Origin: Dolosigranulum pigrum ATCC 51524
GTDB taxonomy: Bacteria > Bacillota > Bacilli > Lactobacillales > Carnobacteriaceae_A
Reading direction: 5' to 3'
NCBI RefSeq assembly: GCF_000245815.1
Contig: NZ_JH601104.1
Coordinates: forward strand, 62,001-126,000
Length of the DNA: 64,000 bases
Below the pieces are notes generated by a model, which saw only the letters and a program-made list of their open reading frames with translations, was not told where the DNA came from and made no database searches. The stretch's first letter is position 1; the number at the start of each line of letters is the position of its first letter. The position numbers and the translations under genes are program-made. Positions 8,074-16,826 of this stretch are shown here, piece by piece.

Positions 8074-8760
8074 CTAAAAAAATCCTTCTTCTTTCAAACT
8101 AATAAATTCATTCTCTCCTACAATAATGTGATCCAATAAGTGAATCCCTATAATATCACCCGCTTCTATTAATCGCTTCGTAAAAGAATAATCTGCTTCT
8201 GAGGGTTCTGGATTACCAGATGGGTGATTATGTCCAATGATAATACGAGCTGCTGAGCACTTTACTGCTTCCCGAAAAATTTCTCGCGGATGCGCTACCG
8301 AACTATTGAGTGACCCTTTGAAAATAATCGATTTTTTAATAATCTCATTTTTGGTGTTCAGATACACCGCAATCACATTTTCTTGAAAAAGACCCCCAAT
8401 TTCATCGATTAACAACTGCCCGATCCAGCGACTAGATGTAACGGTTCCTTCCTTAATTTGGGTCGATCGGTTAATACGCTTACCTAGCTCGATCGCTGAT
8501 AACAGCGCTACTGCCTTCGCTTGCCCGATACCCGGAAGCTCTAGCAATTCTTCATAGGTCACCGAGCGAAAGCCATTCAAATTCCCCACTTGACTCAAAA
8601 TATGCATGGATAGCTCCATTACATTCATTTGCTTCGTGCCTGTTCGCAATAAAATAGCAAGTAACTCATGATTACTCAGGGCTTCTTCCCCATATTGAAT
8701 CAACCGTTCCCTTGGCCTTAAATCTTTTGGAATTGACTGGAAACTATCTAGCTCTGCCAT
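8074..8760 (-). CDS. radC: RadC family protein (JAB/MPN-domain)
   Basis: A 228-residue protein with an N-terminal helix-hairpin-helix region (ELLELPGIGQAKAVALLSAIELG, about residues 66-88) and a C-terminal RadC metalloprotease-like domain. The Zn motif is HPSGNPEPSEADYSFT preceded by IIGHN (about residues 175-193). Despite its name, a direct repair role is poorly supported in the family. The ATG follows AGGGAGGATATT. In many Firmicutes radC is close to the mre genes, here about 3.5 kb away with unrelated genes between. Confidence 0.9.
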   Translation of the reverse strand: MAELDSFQSIPKDLRPRERLIQYGEEALSNHELLAILLRTGTKQMNVMELSMHILSQVGNLNGFRSVTYEELLELPGIGQAKAVALLSAIELGKRINRSTQIKEGTVTSSRWIGQLLIDEIGGLFQENVIAVYLNTKNEIIKKSIIFKGSLNSSVAHPREIFREAVKCSAARIIIGHNHPSGNPEPSEADYSFTKRLIEAGDIIGIHLLDHIIVGENEFISLKEEGFF

Positions 8761-8848
8761 AATATCCTCCCTTTCTTCGCGTTACTTTATAAATACACCA
8801 TAAAAGGACTGTTTAACTTCTATATTTTCCAGACAAATTATCTCACAT

Positions 8849-8886
8849 AAAAAAGCACCCACTCCACATCCGAATGAGGTGCTTCT
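8849..8886 (-). terminator. Terminator of greA
   Basis: Stem AAGCACC / GGTGCTT with an extended imperfect inner helix and a T run, about 20 bases after the greA stop. Confidence 0.8.
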
Positions 8887-8903
8887 TGATTCTATCTTAA
8901 TGA

Positions 8904-9383
8904 TTAATCGACTGCTGTGATTTCAACATCCATAGCGCCACCAGGTGTTTCGATAGATACTTTATCGCCAACTTTTTTGCCCATTAATGCTTCGGCAATT
9001 GGTGATTCATTGGAGATTTTACCTTCGAATGGATCACTCTCAGCTTTTCCAACAATAATGTATTCCTCTTCAATTCCATCTGGTAATTCTTTAAACTTCA
9101 CTGTACGACCTAATGCAACTACGCCTTCTTTTGTTTTAGAGCTATCGATAATTTCAACATTTTGTAGCATGTGTTGTAGAGTCGAGATACGCCCTTCGAT
9201 AAACGCTTGCTCATCTTTAGCTGATTCATATTCTGAGTTCTCTGATAAGTCACCGAAGCTGCGTGCCACTTTAATGCGCTCAACCACTTCTTTTCGCTTA
9301 ACTGTTTTTAACTCTTCCAGTTCTTGCTCTATTTTTTCTTTACCTTCTTCGGTCATTGGATAAACTTTTTCTTCTGTCATCAT
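8904..9383 (-). CDS. greA: Transcription elongation factor GreA
   Basis: About 159 residues. The N-terminal coiled coil holds the acidic tip ARSFGDLSENSEYESAKDEQ (about 40-59), which enters the RNA polymerase secondary channel to promote cleavage of backtracked RNA. The C-terminal FKBP-like domain ends IETPGGAMDVEITAVD. Two adjacent ATGs (9383 and 9380) follow AAGGTGG; either could be used, and the upstream GTG at 9392 overlaps the binding site. Last gene of mltG-udk-greA, a common Lactobacillales order. Confidence 0.95.
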   Translation of the reverse strand: MMTEEKVYPMTEEGKEKIEQELEELKTVKRKEVVERIKVARSFGDLSENSEYESAKDEQAFIEGRISTLQHMLQNVEIIDSSKTKEGVVALGRTVKFKELPDGIEEEYIIVGKAESDPFEGKISNESPIAEALMGKKVGDKVSIETPGGAMDVEITAVD

Positions 9384-9437
9384 TTTCTCCACCTTATATC
9401 AATTTGTCATTTTCTATTTGTCAATTAACTAACACAA

Positions 9438-10064
9438 TCAATGCGCATTTAAGATCATACGAATTTTTGAAACCATTAAATCAATGGCAACGGTATTATG
9501 AGCTCCTTCTGGAATGATTACATCAGCATATTTCTTCGTGGGTTCAATAAATTGTTCATGCATTTTCTTCACTACACCGAGATATTGATCAATAATGCTA
9601 TCTAATGAACGTCCACGCTCTGTCATATCGCGCTGAATCCGACGAATAATACGCAAATCATCATCCGTATCGACAAAAATCTTGATATCCATCAAATCAC
9701 GCAACCGCTGATTTTCCAAAATCATGATTCCTTCTAGAATAATCACTTCTTTAGGTTCTTGATGAATCACTTCTTCACTTCGCGTATGATTCGTATAATC
9801 ATACACCGGGATATCCACTGCTTCACCGGCCATCAATTGTTTTAATTGTTCAATCAATAGATCGGTATCGAACGCTAAGGGATGGTCATAATTGGTCTCT
9901 AATCGCTCTTCAAAACTCATATGACTCTGATCCTTGTAATAAGAATCATGCTCGAGCATCATAATGGATTTCCCTTGAAATTGTTTAAATATCTCTCGAC
10001 ATACACTGGTCTTACCACTTCCAGAACCGCCTGTTACGCCAATAATAACTGGCCCTTCACTCAT
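9438..10064 (-). CDS. udk: Uridine kinase
   Basis: A 208-residue P-loop kinase phosphorylating uridine and cytidine in pyrimidine salvage. Walker A is GVTGGSGSGKTS (about residues 9-20); DHPLAFD and the R-rich lid DLRIIRRIQRDMTERGRS (about 136-153) are conserved. The ATG follows GCGAGGAAG. It lies between mltG and greA; a hairpin without U tract separates it from mltG. Confidence 0.95.
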   Translation of the reverse strand: MSEGPVIIGVTGGSGSGKTSVCREIFKQFQGKSIMMLEHDSYYKDQSHMSFEERLETNYDHPLAFDTDLLIEQLKQLMAGEAVDIPVYDYTNHTRSEEVIHQEPKEVIILEGIMILENQRLRDLMDIKIFVDTDDDLRIIRRIQRDMTERGRSLDSIIDQYLGVVKKMHEQFIEPTKKYADVIIPEGAHNTVAIDLMVSKIRMILNAH

Positions 10065-10105
10065 AACTTATCTTCCTCGCATCTATTTTAGTCTCTGTTT
10101 ATTTT

Positions 10106-10140
10106 GAAAGACACTGGGGCACGCCGCCTCAATGTCTTTC
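10106..10140 (-). other. Hairpin between mltG and udk
   Basis: Inverted repeat GAAAGACA-x-TGGGGC / GCCTCA-x-TGTCTTTC with a five-base loop. It lacks a T run on either strand, so it is not a clear terminator; an mRNA processing or stability element is possible. Confidence 0.4.
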
Positions 10141-10207
10141 ATTGTCATATACTTTACTACTTCATCTATAACTTCTTACTTTGATCTTTCACCCATTATT
10201 AGCCTTC

Positions 10208-11299
10208 TTAGTCAACATTATCCAAGTGTTCAGCTTTTAGTTGCAAGTGTTCTTCATACGTCTCCGCATAGTAAACTTCGCCGGTCTGTAAGTTAGCTAA
10301 GAAGTACAAGTAATTAGACTCTTCTGGATTCAACGCAGATTCAATCGCTTCACCTGATGGACTGTTCACCGGACCAATAATTAGGCCTGGATTTGCATAA
10401 GAATTATAGGGAGAATCAATCTCCAAATCTTTTAAATAAACATCTTCTCGGTGTTCATTATGTGCATAAAGAATACTAATATCCGTCTGCAATGGCATAC
10501 CTTCATCTAAACGGTTATGGAAAACACCCGAAATCAAATGACGGTCTTCCGTGGTAACCCCTTCTCGCTCAATAATAGACGCTAATGTCAATAGTTCATG
10601 AATATTAAAGCGTGACGCTTTAATTTCCTCACTATATTGTTGGATTTCTTGATTCATTCGCGCGACCATTTTATTTACCATACTCTTCAATGATTCGCCT
10701 TGTTCGAATTCATAGGTTGCTGGGTAAAGGTATCCTTCTAATTTATAGCGTGTCTCATCAATTTTAAGGGTCTCTTCCAATAGCTCGCTGAAGTCGCCCG
10801 ATAATTCTTCTAGATATTCCTCATCCTGGACCAGTGCCATAAATTCTTCGGCAGAATATTCGGTCTCTTGACCAATTACTTCTGCAATTTGTTCTAACAT
10901 GTACCCTTCTGGAATTAACACTTTAAATATATTATTCGGATCAATACCACCGCTAGCTTGCGTCAGAAGAGTTGTAATCTCTTCAACAGACATCGCTGGT
11001 GATAACTCGTAATCTCCTGCTTGGAAACCTTCCACATCATTCAAGCGTGAATGTGCATTGAAAACAACTGCACTTTCAATAATATTATTTTCTTCTAAAA
11101 TTCGGGCAATATCCGAGCGCGTCGCCCCAGATGGAATAGTAATATCCACTACTTCTGTATTGGTTGGGTCCTTCGCTTCAAGTGACCGATTCCAATAACG
11201 GTACCCACTAAAGCCCAAAATAATCAATAAAACAAACAAGATAGCCACAATAATCAGCACGATTTTTCGGACTGTCTTTGGAGAACTCTCCTTCGGCAT
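10208..11299 (-). CDS. mltG: Endolytic murein transglycosylase MltG (YceG family)
   Basis: A 363-residue membrane-anchored enzyme that cuts nascent glycan strands. One N-terminal transmembrane helix (about residues 12-34) is followed by the YceG region; LTLASIIEREGVT near residue 236 contains the catalytic Glu, and LQTDISILYAH and SPYNSYANPGLIIGPVNSPS match the conserved core. It probably acts with the elongation machinery whose MreCD genes are in this window. The ATG follows AAAAGGATG. Confidence 0.93.
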   Translation of the reverse strand: MPKESSPKTVRKIVLIIVAILFVLLIILGFSGYRYWNRSLEAKDPTNTEVVDITIPSGATRSDIARILEENNIIESAVVFNAHSRLNDVEGFQAGDYELSPAMSVEEITTLLTQASGGIDPNNIFKVLIPEGYMLEQIAEVIGQETEYSAEEFMALVQDEEYLEELSGDFSELLEETLKIDETRYKLEGYLYPATYEFEQGESLKSMVNKMVARMNQEIQQYSEEIKASRFNIHELLTLASIIEREGVTTEDRHLISGVFHNRLDEGMPLQTDISILYAHNEHREDVYLKDLEIDSPYNSYANPGLIIGPVNSPSGEAIESALNPEESNYLYFLANLQTGEVYYAETYEEHLQLKAEHLDNVD

Positions 11300-11383
11300 A
11301 ATACTTACATCCTTTTCATAATTTTTCTATCTATCTTATTATACACAAATTTATATCTCCGTCAAAAAATACATAACTGTCAG

Positions 11384-11413
11384 AAAACCGTGTACTTTTA
11401 TACACGGTTTTCT
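11384..11413 (-). terminator. Terminator of ireB-ruvX-DUF1292
   Basis: Perfect 11-base stem AAAACCGTGTA / TACACGGTTTT with a six-base loop, about 20 bases after the stop of the DUF1292 gene. Confidence 0.8.
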
Positions 11414-11434
11414 CGAGTCATGCGAATAGACGCT

Positions 11435-11725
11435 TTATAAATCTTCATCTTCAATAAATGTATTCAATACTTCCTCAACCATATCCCATTCTTCATCAGA
11501 TTCAATCGGAAGTAATTTGCCTTCTAAGCCACCTTCTGCTTCATCATAAGCGAAAGCTTTCAACTCAACTTCTTGCCCTTCTTCAGTACCAGCTGGGAAT
11601 AAGAGTACGTATGAGCGATTGAAATCATCTGATTCGAACGTGAATAAAATTTCATGAAGTTCTTCGTTACCTTCTTCATCAATTAATGTAATGTAGTCAT
11701 GATCGTGATTGTGTTCTTCAGTCAT
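11435..11725 (-). CDS. DUF1292 family protein (YrzB-like)
   Basis: A 96-residue very acidic protein. The core ITLIDEEGNEELHEILFTFE (about 12-31) and the SYVLLFPAGTEE stretch are typical of DUF1292, a family of unknown function. It is found downstream of ireB and ruvX in many Firmicutes, as here; the three genes form one tight operon on the minus strand. Confidence 0.9.
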   Translation of the reverse strand: MTEEHNHDHDYITLIDEEGNEELHEILFTFESDDFNRSYVLLFPAGTEEGQEVELKAFAYDEAEGGLEGKLLPIESDEEWDMVEEVLNTFIEDEDL

Positions 11726-11740
11726 CTGTTTTCCAACTTT

Positions 11741-12160
11741 CTATGTGTTTCGATCCATATAGGTCTGTAAAATTATAACGGCTGCTAATTTATCAACAAC
11801 TTGCTTCCGCTTAGCTCGAGAGACATTCCCTTCTTCAATCATCATTCGATTGACTTGCATAGTTGTGAGGCGTTCATCTTGAAAATATACGGGCAAGCCG
11901 AAGCGATCGGTTAACTTCTCCCCATACATCTGGGCAGCTTCCGCACGCGGGCCGATTGAGCCATCCATATTCTTCGGCAGACCCAAGACAAATCCGTCCA
12001 CTTGATACTCCTGAACAAGTTCTGTCAGGCGCTCAAGGCCAAACTGATCTTTTGCCTCATTAATAGGAATAACTTCAACCCCTTGTGCCGTCCATCCAAG
12101 TAAATCACTCACCGCTACACCGACCGTCTTCGAGCCAACATCGAGTCCCATGAGTCGCAT
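11741..12160 (-). CDS. ruvX: Pre-16S rRNA nuclease / putative Holliday junction resolvase YqgF
   Basis: A 139-residue RNase H-fold protein. It starts MRLMGLDVGSKTVGVAVSD with the first catalytic Asp; FVLGLPKNMDGSIGPRAEAA and YFQDERLTTMQVNRMM carry the other acidic and conserved residues. YqgF is essential in several bacteria and linked to 16S rRNA 5' maturation; the resolvase role is older and less certain. Its ATG shares the A of the ireB stop (TAATG). Confidence 0.94.
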   Translation of the reverse strand: MRLMGLDVGSKTVGVAVSDLLGWTAQGVEVIPINEAKDQFGLERLTELVQEYQVDGFVLGLPKNMDGSIGPRAEAAQMYGEKLTDRFGLPVYFQDERLTTMQVNRMMIEEGNVSRAKRKQVVDKLAAVIILQTYMDRNT

Positions 12161-12420
12161 TATCGTTGACTATCTTCTAGGTAGTGCGTTACCAATTCCT
12201 CTAAGATTTCATCGCGTTCATGGCGCTTAATTAAATTACGCGCATCATTGTGTCGCGGAATATAAGCTGGATCTCCCGATAATAGATACCCAACAATTTG
12301 ATTAATTGGATGATACCCCTTCTCCGAGAGTGCCTTATATACTGCTTTTAGCGTGATGCTTACTTCATTTTCATCGTTGTTCTCGACACGAAATCTGACA
12401 GTATGATCATTATGTGACAT
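12160..12420 (-). CDS. ireB: IreB family regulatory phosphoprotein (DUF965)
   Basis: An 86-residue protein matching IreB/YrzL: LKAVYKALSEKGYHPINQIV and GYLLSGDPAYIPRHNDARNL are the family hallmarks. In Enterococcus faecalis IreB is phosphorylated by the Ser/Thr kinase IreK and limits cephalosporin resistance; the function here is inferred from that. First gene of ireB-ruvX-DUF1292. Confidence 0.93.
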   Translation of the reverse strand: MSHNDHTVRFRVENNDENEVSITLKAVYKALSEKGYHPINQIVGYLLSGDPAYIPRHNDARNLIKRHERDEILEELVTHYLEDSQR

Positions 12421-12542
12421 ACGACCCCTCCACTCTAACTTACTTAGTCCGTCTCATTTATAAAATAGTCCACTGACCTTTATTGTATGATAAATCATTC
12501 AAAAAATCATCTATTTTCAGCGTTAACTATATTAAGTTTTTA

Positions 12543-15200
12543 TTACAAACGTTCAGCTAGCCATTTTTCTGCTTCGTCTAAAGCTTTCAGCAATCCTGCT
12601 GGGTTCTTACCACCCGCTTGTGCTAAATCAGGACGACCCCCACCGCCACCGCCAACGAAGGAAACGATATGCTTAATTAAGTCCCCAGCTTTTAAGCCTT
12701 TGCCTATGACGTTATCATTCATGGCAACAATTAAGTTCACTTTATCCTCACCACGTAAACCAAGAACTAAGATATCCGATGGGTTTTCTTGTTTCCACTT
12801 ATCAGCTAATTGACGTAACGCGTCCATATCTTTCACATCAGCTTCTTGAGCAATCAGCGTCACATCTGCAATAGAAATAGTCTCTGTGAAGAGTTCATCG
12901 GCTTCATTATTAGCTAATTTTTGGCTAAGTGAGTCATTTTCGCGTTCTAACTCAGTAATTTTTCCTTGCAAACCTTGAATACGCTCAGGCACGTCATGTA
13001 ATGTCTGCGCTCCGCTTATGTCCGCAGCTTGGCGTAACGTAGCTAATTGGTCATTCAAGAACGCATAGGCTCCTTTACTTGTCTTGGCAATAATACGACG
13101 CGTTCCTGCACCTATTCCTGATTCTGACACAATCTTGAATAGACCAATTTCACCCGTACGATTGACATGCGTTCCCCCACATAGTTCGAGTGAGTAATCG
13201 GATACCTTAACGACCCGGACATCTTGGCCATATTTTTCGCCGAAGAGGGCCATAGCTCCCATTTCTTTTGCCTTATCAATTGTTGTCTCAACTGTCTCAA
13301 CAGCAATATTTTGCCAAATATAGTCATTAACAATCGCTTCGATGCGCTCAAGTTCCTCCGATGTAACCGCTGAGAAATGCGTGAAGTCAAACCGCAATAG
13401 ATCTTCGTTCACCAATGACCCTGCTTGGTTCGCATGATCTCCTAATACCTCTTTCAACGCTTGGTGCATCAAGTGAGTTGCTGTATGATTTTTCTCGGTA
13501 AGCTGGCGCTTAGTCGTGTCAACTGCGAGCTCATACACAGTTCCCGTCTCAATTGGCGCCACCAATTCAATATGGTGCAGTGCTTGACCAGCTGGTGCCG
13601 GCTTCACATCATACACACGAGCGACTACGTGACCATCAATCGTTTTAATAGTCCCATTATCTCCTACTTGCCCACCTTTTTCACTGTAGAATGGTGTCTG
13701 ATCAAAAACAAGCTGAACCGTCGCTTCAGCGTCTAGCTCTTCTGGGATTAAAGTCGTCGCTAATTCATTCCCCGCTACAATATCCAGCAAAGTAGCCTGT
13801 GAAGCAAGTGCCTCATAACCAACAAAGCGCGTATCCTTGTGTAAGTTTGTCAACAAATCACTTTGAATGCCCATCGATTGCTCTGAACTACGTGCTTGAC
13901 GAGCTCGTTCCTTTTGCTTGGCCATCTCTTGGCTAAATCCTTCAAGATCTACACTTAATTCATCTTCAGCCGCTATTTCTTCCGTTAATTCAACTGGGAA
14001 GCCAAACGTATCATACAATTGGAAGGCACTCTCACCATCAATTTGATCTTTTCCTGCAGCTTTCAATTGCTCTACCAGAGCGGTCAACTGCTCCGTTCCT
14101 TCTGCCAGAGTCGTCAAGAAGCGTTCTTCCTCATTTTTAATGACGCGTTCGATTAAGTCTTTTTTATCAACCACTTCTGGATAGTAATCGACTGTAATCT
14201 GGCCAACTACATCGACTAATTGCCACAAGAACGGTTTTTCTAATCCTAATTTACGACCATGCATGACTGCACGACGGATCAAGCGACGTAACACATATCC
14301 ACGCCCTTCATTGGATGGTAACGCGCCATCTCCAATTGCAAAACTAACCGCTCGAATATGATCAGCAATTACACGGAAACTCATCTTATTCGTTGGTTCA
14401 TCATATGATTGTCCCGATAATTTAGCTGTCTGTTCGATAATTGGCAAGAATAGATCGGTCTCATAGTTTGTCGGCGCATCTTGAATAACCGATAACATTC
14501 GCTCTAACCCCATACCCGTATCAATATTTTTATTCGGTAATGGTTCATAAGTTCCATCTGCCTTATGGTTAAACTGAGAGAAAACTAAGTTCCAAATCTC
14601 CAACCACTGCTCATTCTCGCCACCTGGATAACGCTCTGCTTCAGGGGTGTCTGGTGCCATATAACCTGGCCCACGATCGAAGAATATCTCTGTATTTGGA
14701 CCACTCGGACCTTCCCCAATATCCCAGAAATTGCCAGCTTCTTCAATGATATGGTCATCGGGTAATCCCACCACATCAGACCAAATTTCTTTTGCCCGCT
14801 TATCTTCTGGATAAACCGTCACATACAAAAGAGCTGGGTCAATCGCTAACCACTTCTCATCTGTTAAGAATTCCCAAGCCCATATAATGGCTTCTTCTTT
14901 GAAATAATCCCCGATAGAAAAGTTTCCTAGCATTTCAAATAATGTATGGTGTCGGGCAGTCTTCCCTACATTATCGATATCGTTTGTGCGAATACTTTTT
15001 TGGGAATTAACTATTCGAGGATTATCCGGAACAACTCGGCCATCGAAATACTTCTTCAATGTCGCTACCCCAGAATTAATCCACAGTAACGTCGGATCAT
15101 CCACCGGCACTAATGATGCACTTGGCTCAACCTTATGACCTTTTTCACTGAAAAAATCTAAAAATAACTGTCTTAATTCATGACTCTGTATATATTTCAT
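12543..15200 (-). CDS. alaS: Alanyl-tRNA synthetase
   Basis: An 885-residue class II synthetase. The start MKYIQSHELRQLFLDFFSEKGH is the canonical AlaS N-terminus; the aminoacylation core includes GMGLERMLSVIQ and DNVGKTARHHTLFEMLGNFS. The editing domain carries HTATHLMHQALKEVLG and CGGTHVNRTGEIG (metal ligands His and Cys). The C-terminal dimerisation domain ends with the conserved SFVGGGGGGRPDLAQAGG. The ATG at 15200 is preceded by GAGGAG at a rather long spacing of 14 bases; the upstream extension would read through the leader. Preceded by a T-box-like leader. Confidence 0.97.
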   Translation of the reverse strand: MKYIQSHELRQLFLDFFSEKGHKVEPSASLVPVDDPTLLWINSGVATLKKYFDGRVVPDNPRIVNSQKSIRTNDIDNVGKTARHHTLFEMLGNFSIGDYFKEEAIIWAWEFLTDEKWLAIDPALLYVTVYPEDKRAKEIWSDVVGLPDDHIIEEAGNFWDIGEGPSGPNTEIFFDRGPGYMAPDTPEAERYPGGENEQWLEIWNLVFSQFNHKADGTYEPLPNKNIDTGMGLERMLSVIQDAPTNYETDLFLPIIEQTAKLSGQSYDEPTNKMSFRVIADHIRAVSFAIGDGALPSNEGRGYVLRRLIRRAVMHGRKLGLEKPFLWQLVDVVGQITVDYYPEVVDKKDLIERVIKNEEERFLTTLAEGTEQLTALVEQLKAAGKDQIDGESAFQLYDTFGFPVELTEEIAAEDELSVDLEGFSQEMAKQKERARQARSSEQSMGIQSDLLTNLHKDTRFVGYEALASQATLLDIVAGNELATTLIPEELDAEATVQLVFDQTPFYSEKGGQVGDNGTIKTIDGHVVARVYDVKPAPAGQALHHIELVAPIETGTVYELAVDTTKRQLTEKNHTATHLMHQALKEVLGDHANQAGSLVNEDLLRFDFTHFSAVTSEELERIEAIVNDYIWQNIAVETVETTIDKAKEMGAMALFGEKYGQDVRVVKVSDYSLELCGGTHVNRTGEIGLFKIVSESGIGAGTRRIIAKTSKGAYAFLNDQLATLRQAADISGAQTLHDVPERIQGLQGKITELERENDSLSQKLANNEADELFTETISIADVTLIAQEADVKDMDALRQLADKWKQENPSDILVLGLRGEDKVNLIVAMNDNVIGKGLKAGDLIKHIVSFVGGGGGGRPDLAQAGGKNPAGLLKALDEAEKWLAERL

Positions 15201-15207
15201 CGTTTTA

Positions 15208-15398
15208 TTGCAAGCTCCTCTTCTATCTATATAAAAAACGAACGGAATTATTGCGTTCAAGGTGCATAACCGCGATGCCACCTTCACCACAATAACTTCG
15301 CTCGGTATTATTACATCGTCGGGTCAGGTAATAGTAAGTGTCATGATACTAACACAGAGAACCTAACAACTTACCTCTTCCCACAAAACGTCCCCCAC
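15208..15398 (-). promoter_or_regulatory. T-box-like leader of alaS (divergent)
   Basis: On the minus strand AAGGTGGCATCGCGG (15270-15284) resembles the T-box core AGGGTGGNACCGCGG. It can pair with downstream GCACCTT to form an antiterminator, and is followed by GAACG...CGTTC and a T run (15233-15258), a terminator. The position before an aminoacyl-tRNA synthetase supports a tRNA-Ala T-box. Against it, the leader is short (about 180 bases), the usual AGAGA/GGTGA Stem I motifs and a clear GCN specifier are not apparent, and TGGC would not pair with an A discriminator base. Confidence 0.55.
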
Positions 15399-15427
15399 AT
15401 CATACGCTATATTCGTCTAAAAGTCAA
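15399..15427 (-). promoter_or_regulatory. Promoter of alaS
   Basis: TTGACT (15422-15427) - 17 bases - TATGAT (15399-15404) on the minus strand, placing transcription just before the T-box-like leader. Confidence 0.75.
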
Positions 15428-15482
15428 TCACAACTTACCGTCAGCCCAATAAATTAATGGGCCTATTTTATATCAATTAACT

Positions 15483-16652
15483 TTACTTATTTTTTCCTGA
15501 TATCTCTGCGGATTCTCGCACCTTCTCAGCTACAATATCTGCTAAATGCGGTGTAAATACATCGGGAATAATATAATCAACAGCTAACTTCTCTCCCACA
15601 GCTAAGGCAATTCCCTTGGCTGCTTCAATCAGCATAGTTTCTGTAATATCAGTCACTCGTCCATCCAAAGCGCCACGAAAAATACCCGGAAAAGCCAGCA
15701 CATTATTGATCTGATTCGGAAAATCACTCCGCCCAGTCCCCACAATATAGGCACCTGCCTCTATCGCCTGCTCAGGCATAATTTCAGGCTCTGGATTAGC
15801 CATCGCAAAGATAATCGGCTGATCAGCCATGTGCTGGATCCACTCTGGTTTCAAGACCCCTGGCGCAGATACCCCAATGAATACATCGGCATCATTCAAG
15901 GCAACGGACAAATCTCCTGTTACTTGCTCATGGTTGGTTACTTGTGCAATCTCAACAAAGCGTTCCGGAAGATTAGTCGCATCGCGAGAAATAATTCCGT
16001 CAACATCCACTAGTAACAACTGCTTAACGCCTGCTTTTAATAACAATTTAGTAATTGCCATTCCTGCTGCTCCACCCCCATTGATCACAACTTTAATTCC
16101 ATCAATGGCTTTACCTGCTAATTTAAGCGCATTATATAGGGCTGCTAACACAACAACTGCTGTCCCGTGCTGATCATCATGGAAGACGGGAATGTCTAAC
16201 GTTGCTTTTAATCGTCGCTCAATCTCAAAACAACGCGGTGCCGCGATATCTTCTAAGTTAATCCCCGCAAAAGAAGGAGCCATCAGTTCTATCGTGCGCA
16301 CGATTTCATCTACATCCGTTGTATCCAATGATATAGGCACCGCATCGACTCCAGCAAATCGCTTAAACAACACCGCCTTCCCTTCCATTACAGGAATAGC
16401 CGCTTCTGGACCGATATCCCCCAAGCCTAAAACTGCTGTCCCATCTGTCACAACAGCCACTGTATTCCCCTTCGATGTATACTGATAGGCTAAGGATGCA
16501 TCTTGATGAATGACGCGAGACACCTCGGCCACTCCCGGCGTATACGCTACAGCTAAATCCGCCATTGTTTCAATCGGTAGTTTAGACTTCATTTCTATCT
16601 TCCCTCGATGCGCTTGACTTAATGCTAAGGCTTGCTTCTTGTAATCCACCAA
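15483..16652 (-). CDS. NAD(P)-dependent malic enzyme
   Basis: A 389-residue short-form malic enzyme converting malate to pyruvate and CO2 with reduction of NAD(P). Visible are the malic N-terminal domain (AVAYTPGVAEVS, TDGTAVLGLGDIGPEA), the metal-binding DDQHGTAVVVLAAL near residue 158 and the Rossmann motif INGGGAAGMAIT near residue 190. The C-terminus FPGIFRGALDGRVTDIT is conserved. The subgroup (MaeA, MaeE, YtsJ-like) and cofactor choice cannot be settled by eye, and no citrate or malate transporter is next to it. Single gene between alaS and the ECF operon. Confidence 0.92.
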   Translation of the reverse strand: MVDYKKQALALSQAHRGKIEMKSKLPIETMADLAVAYTPGVAEVSRVIHQDASLAYQYTSKGNTVAVVTDGTAVLGLGDIGPEAAIPVMEGKAVLFKRFAGVDAVPISLDTTDVDEIVRTIELMAPSFAGINLEDIAAPRCFEIERRLKATLDIPVFHDDQHGTAVVVLAALYNALKLAGKAIDGIKVVINGGGAAGMAITKLLLKAGVKQLLLVDVDGIISRDATNLPERFVEIAQVTNHEQVTGDLSVALNDADVFIGVSAPGVLKPEWIQHMADQPIIFAMANPEPEIMPEQAIEAGAYIVGTGRSDFPNQINNVLAFPGIFRGALDGRVTDITETMLIEAAKGIALAVGEKLAVDYIIPDVFTPHLADIVAEKVRESAEISGKNK

Positions 16653-16771
16653 TATCTATCTCCTTTAATTTACTCATTCTGCATACTTCTTAATCAGTAT
16701 AACATAACCTGCCGCTTTTCAATCAAAAATTAGTTAATACATACAAAATTACAACTAGTACTTACTCTAAC

Positions 16772-16817
16772 GTAACAAAAATAAGGCACCCTAAATATAA
16801 CAACTTCAGAGTACCTC
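16772..16817 (-). terminator. Terminator of the ECF-SAM hydrolase operon
   Basis: Stem AGGTACTCT / AGGGTGCCT (nine pairs, with G-T pairs) followed on the minus strand by TATTTTTGTT, just after the DUF62 gene. Confidence 0.65.
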
Positions 16818-16826
16818 GCTGAATAA

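Noticed and set aside
8917..9363. 148-codon open frame antisense to greA
   Set aside because: Complete overlap with greA, Ser-rich low-complexity translation and no binding site.
15442..15465. Terminator of malic enzyme (GCCCATTAATTTATTGGGC)
   Set aside because: A stem can form, but no T run follows on the minus strand; left unassigned.
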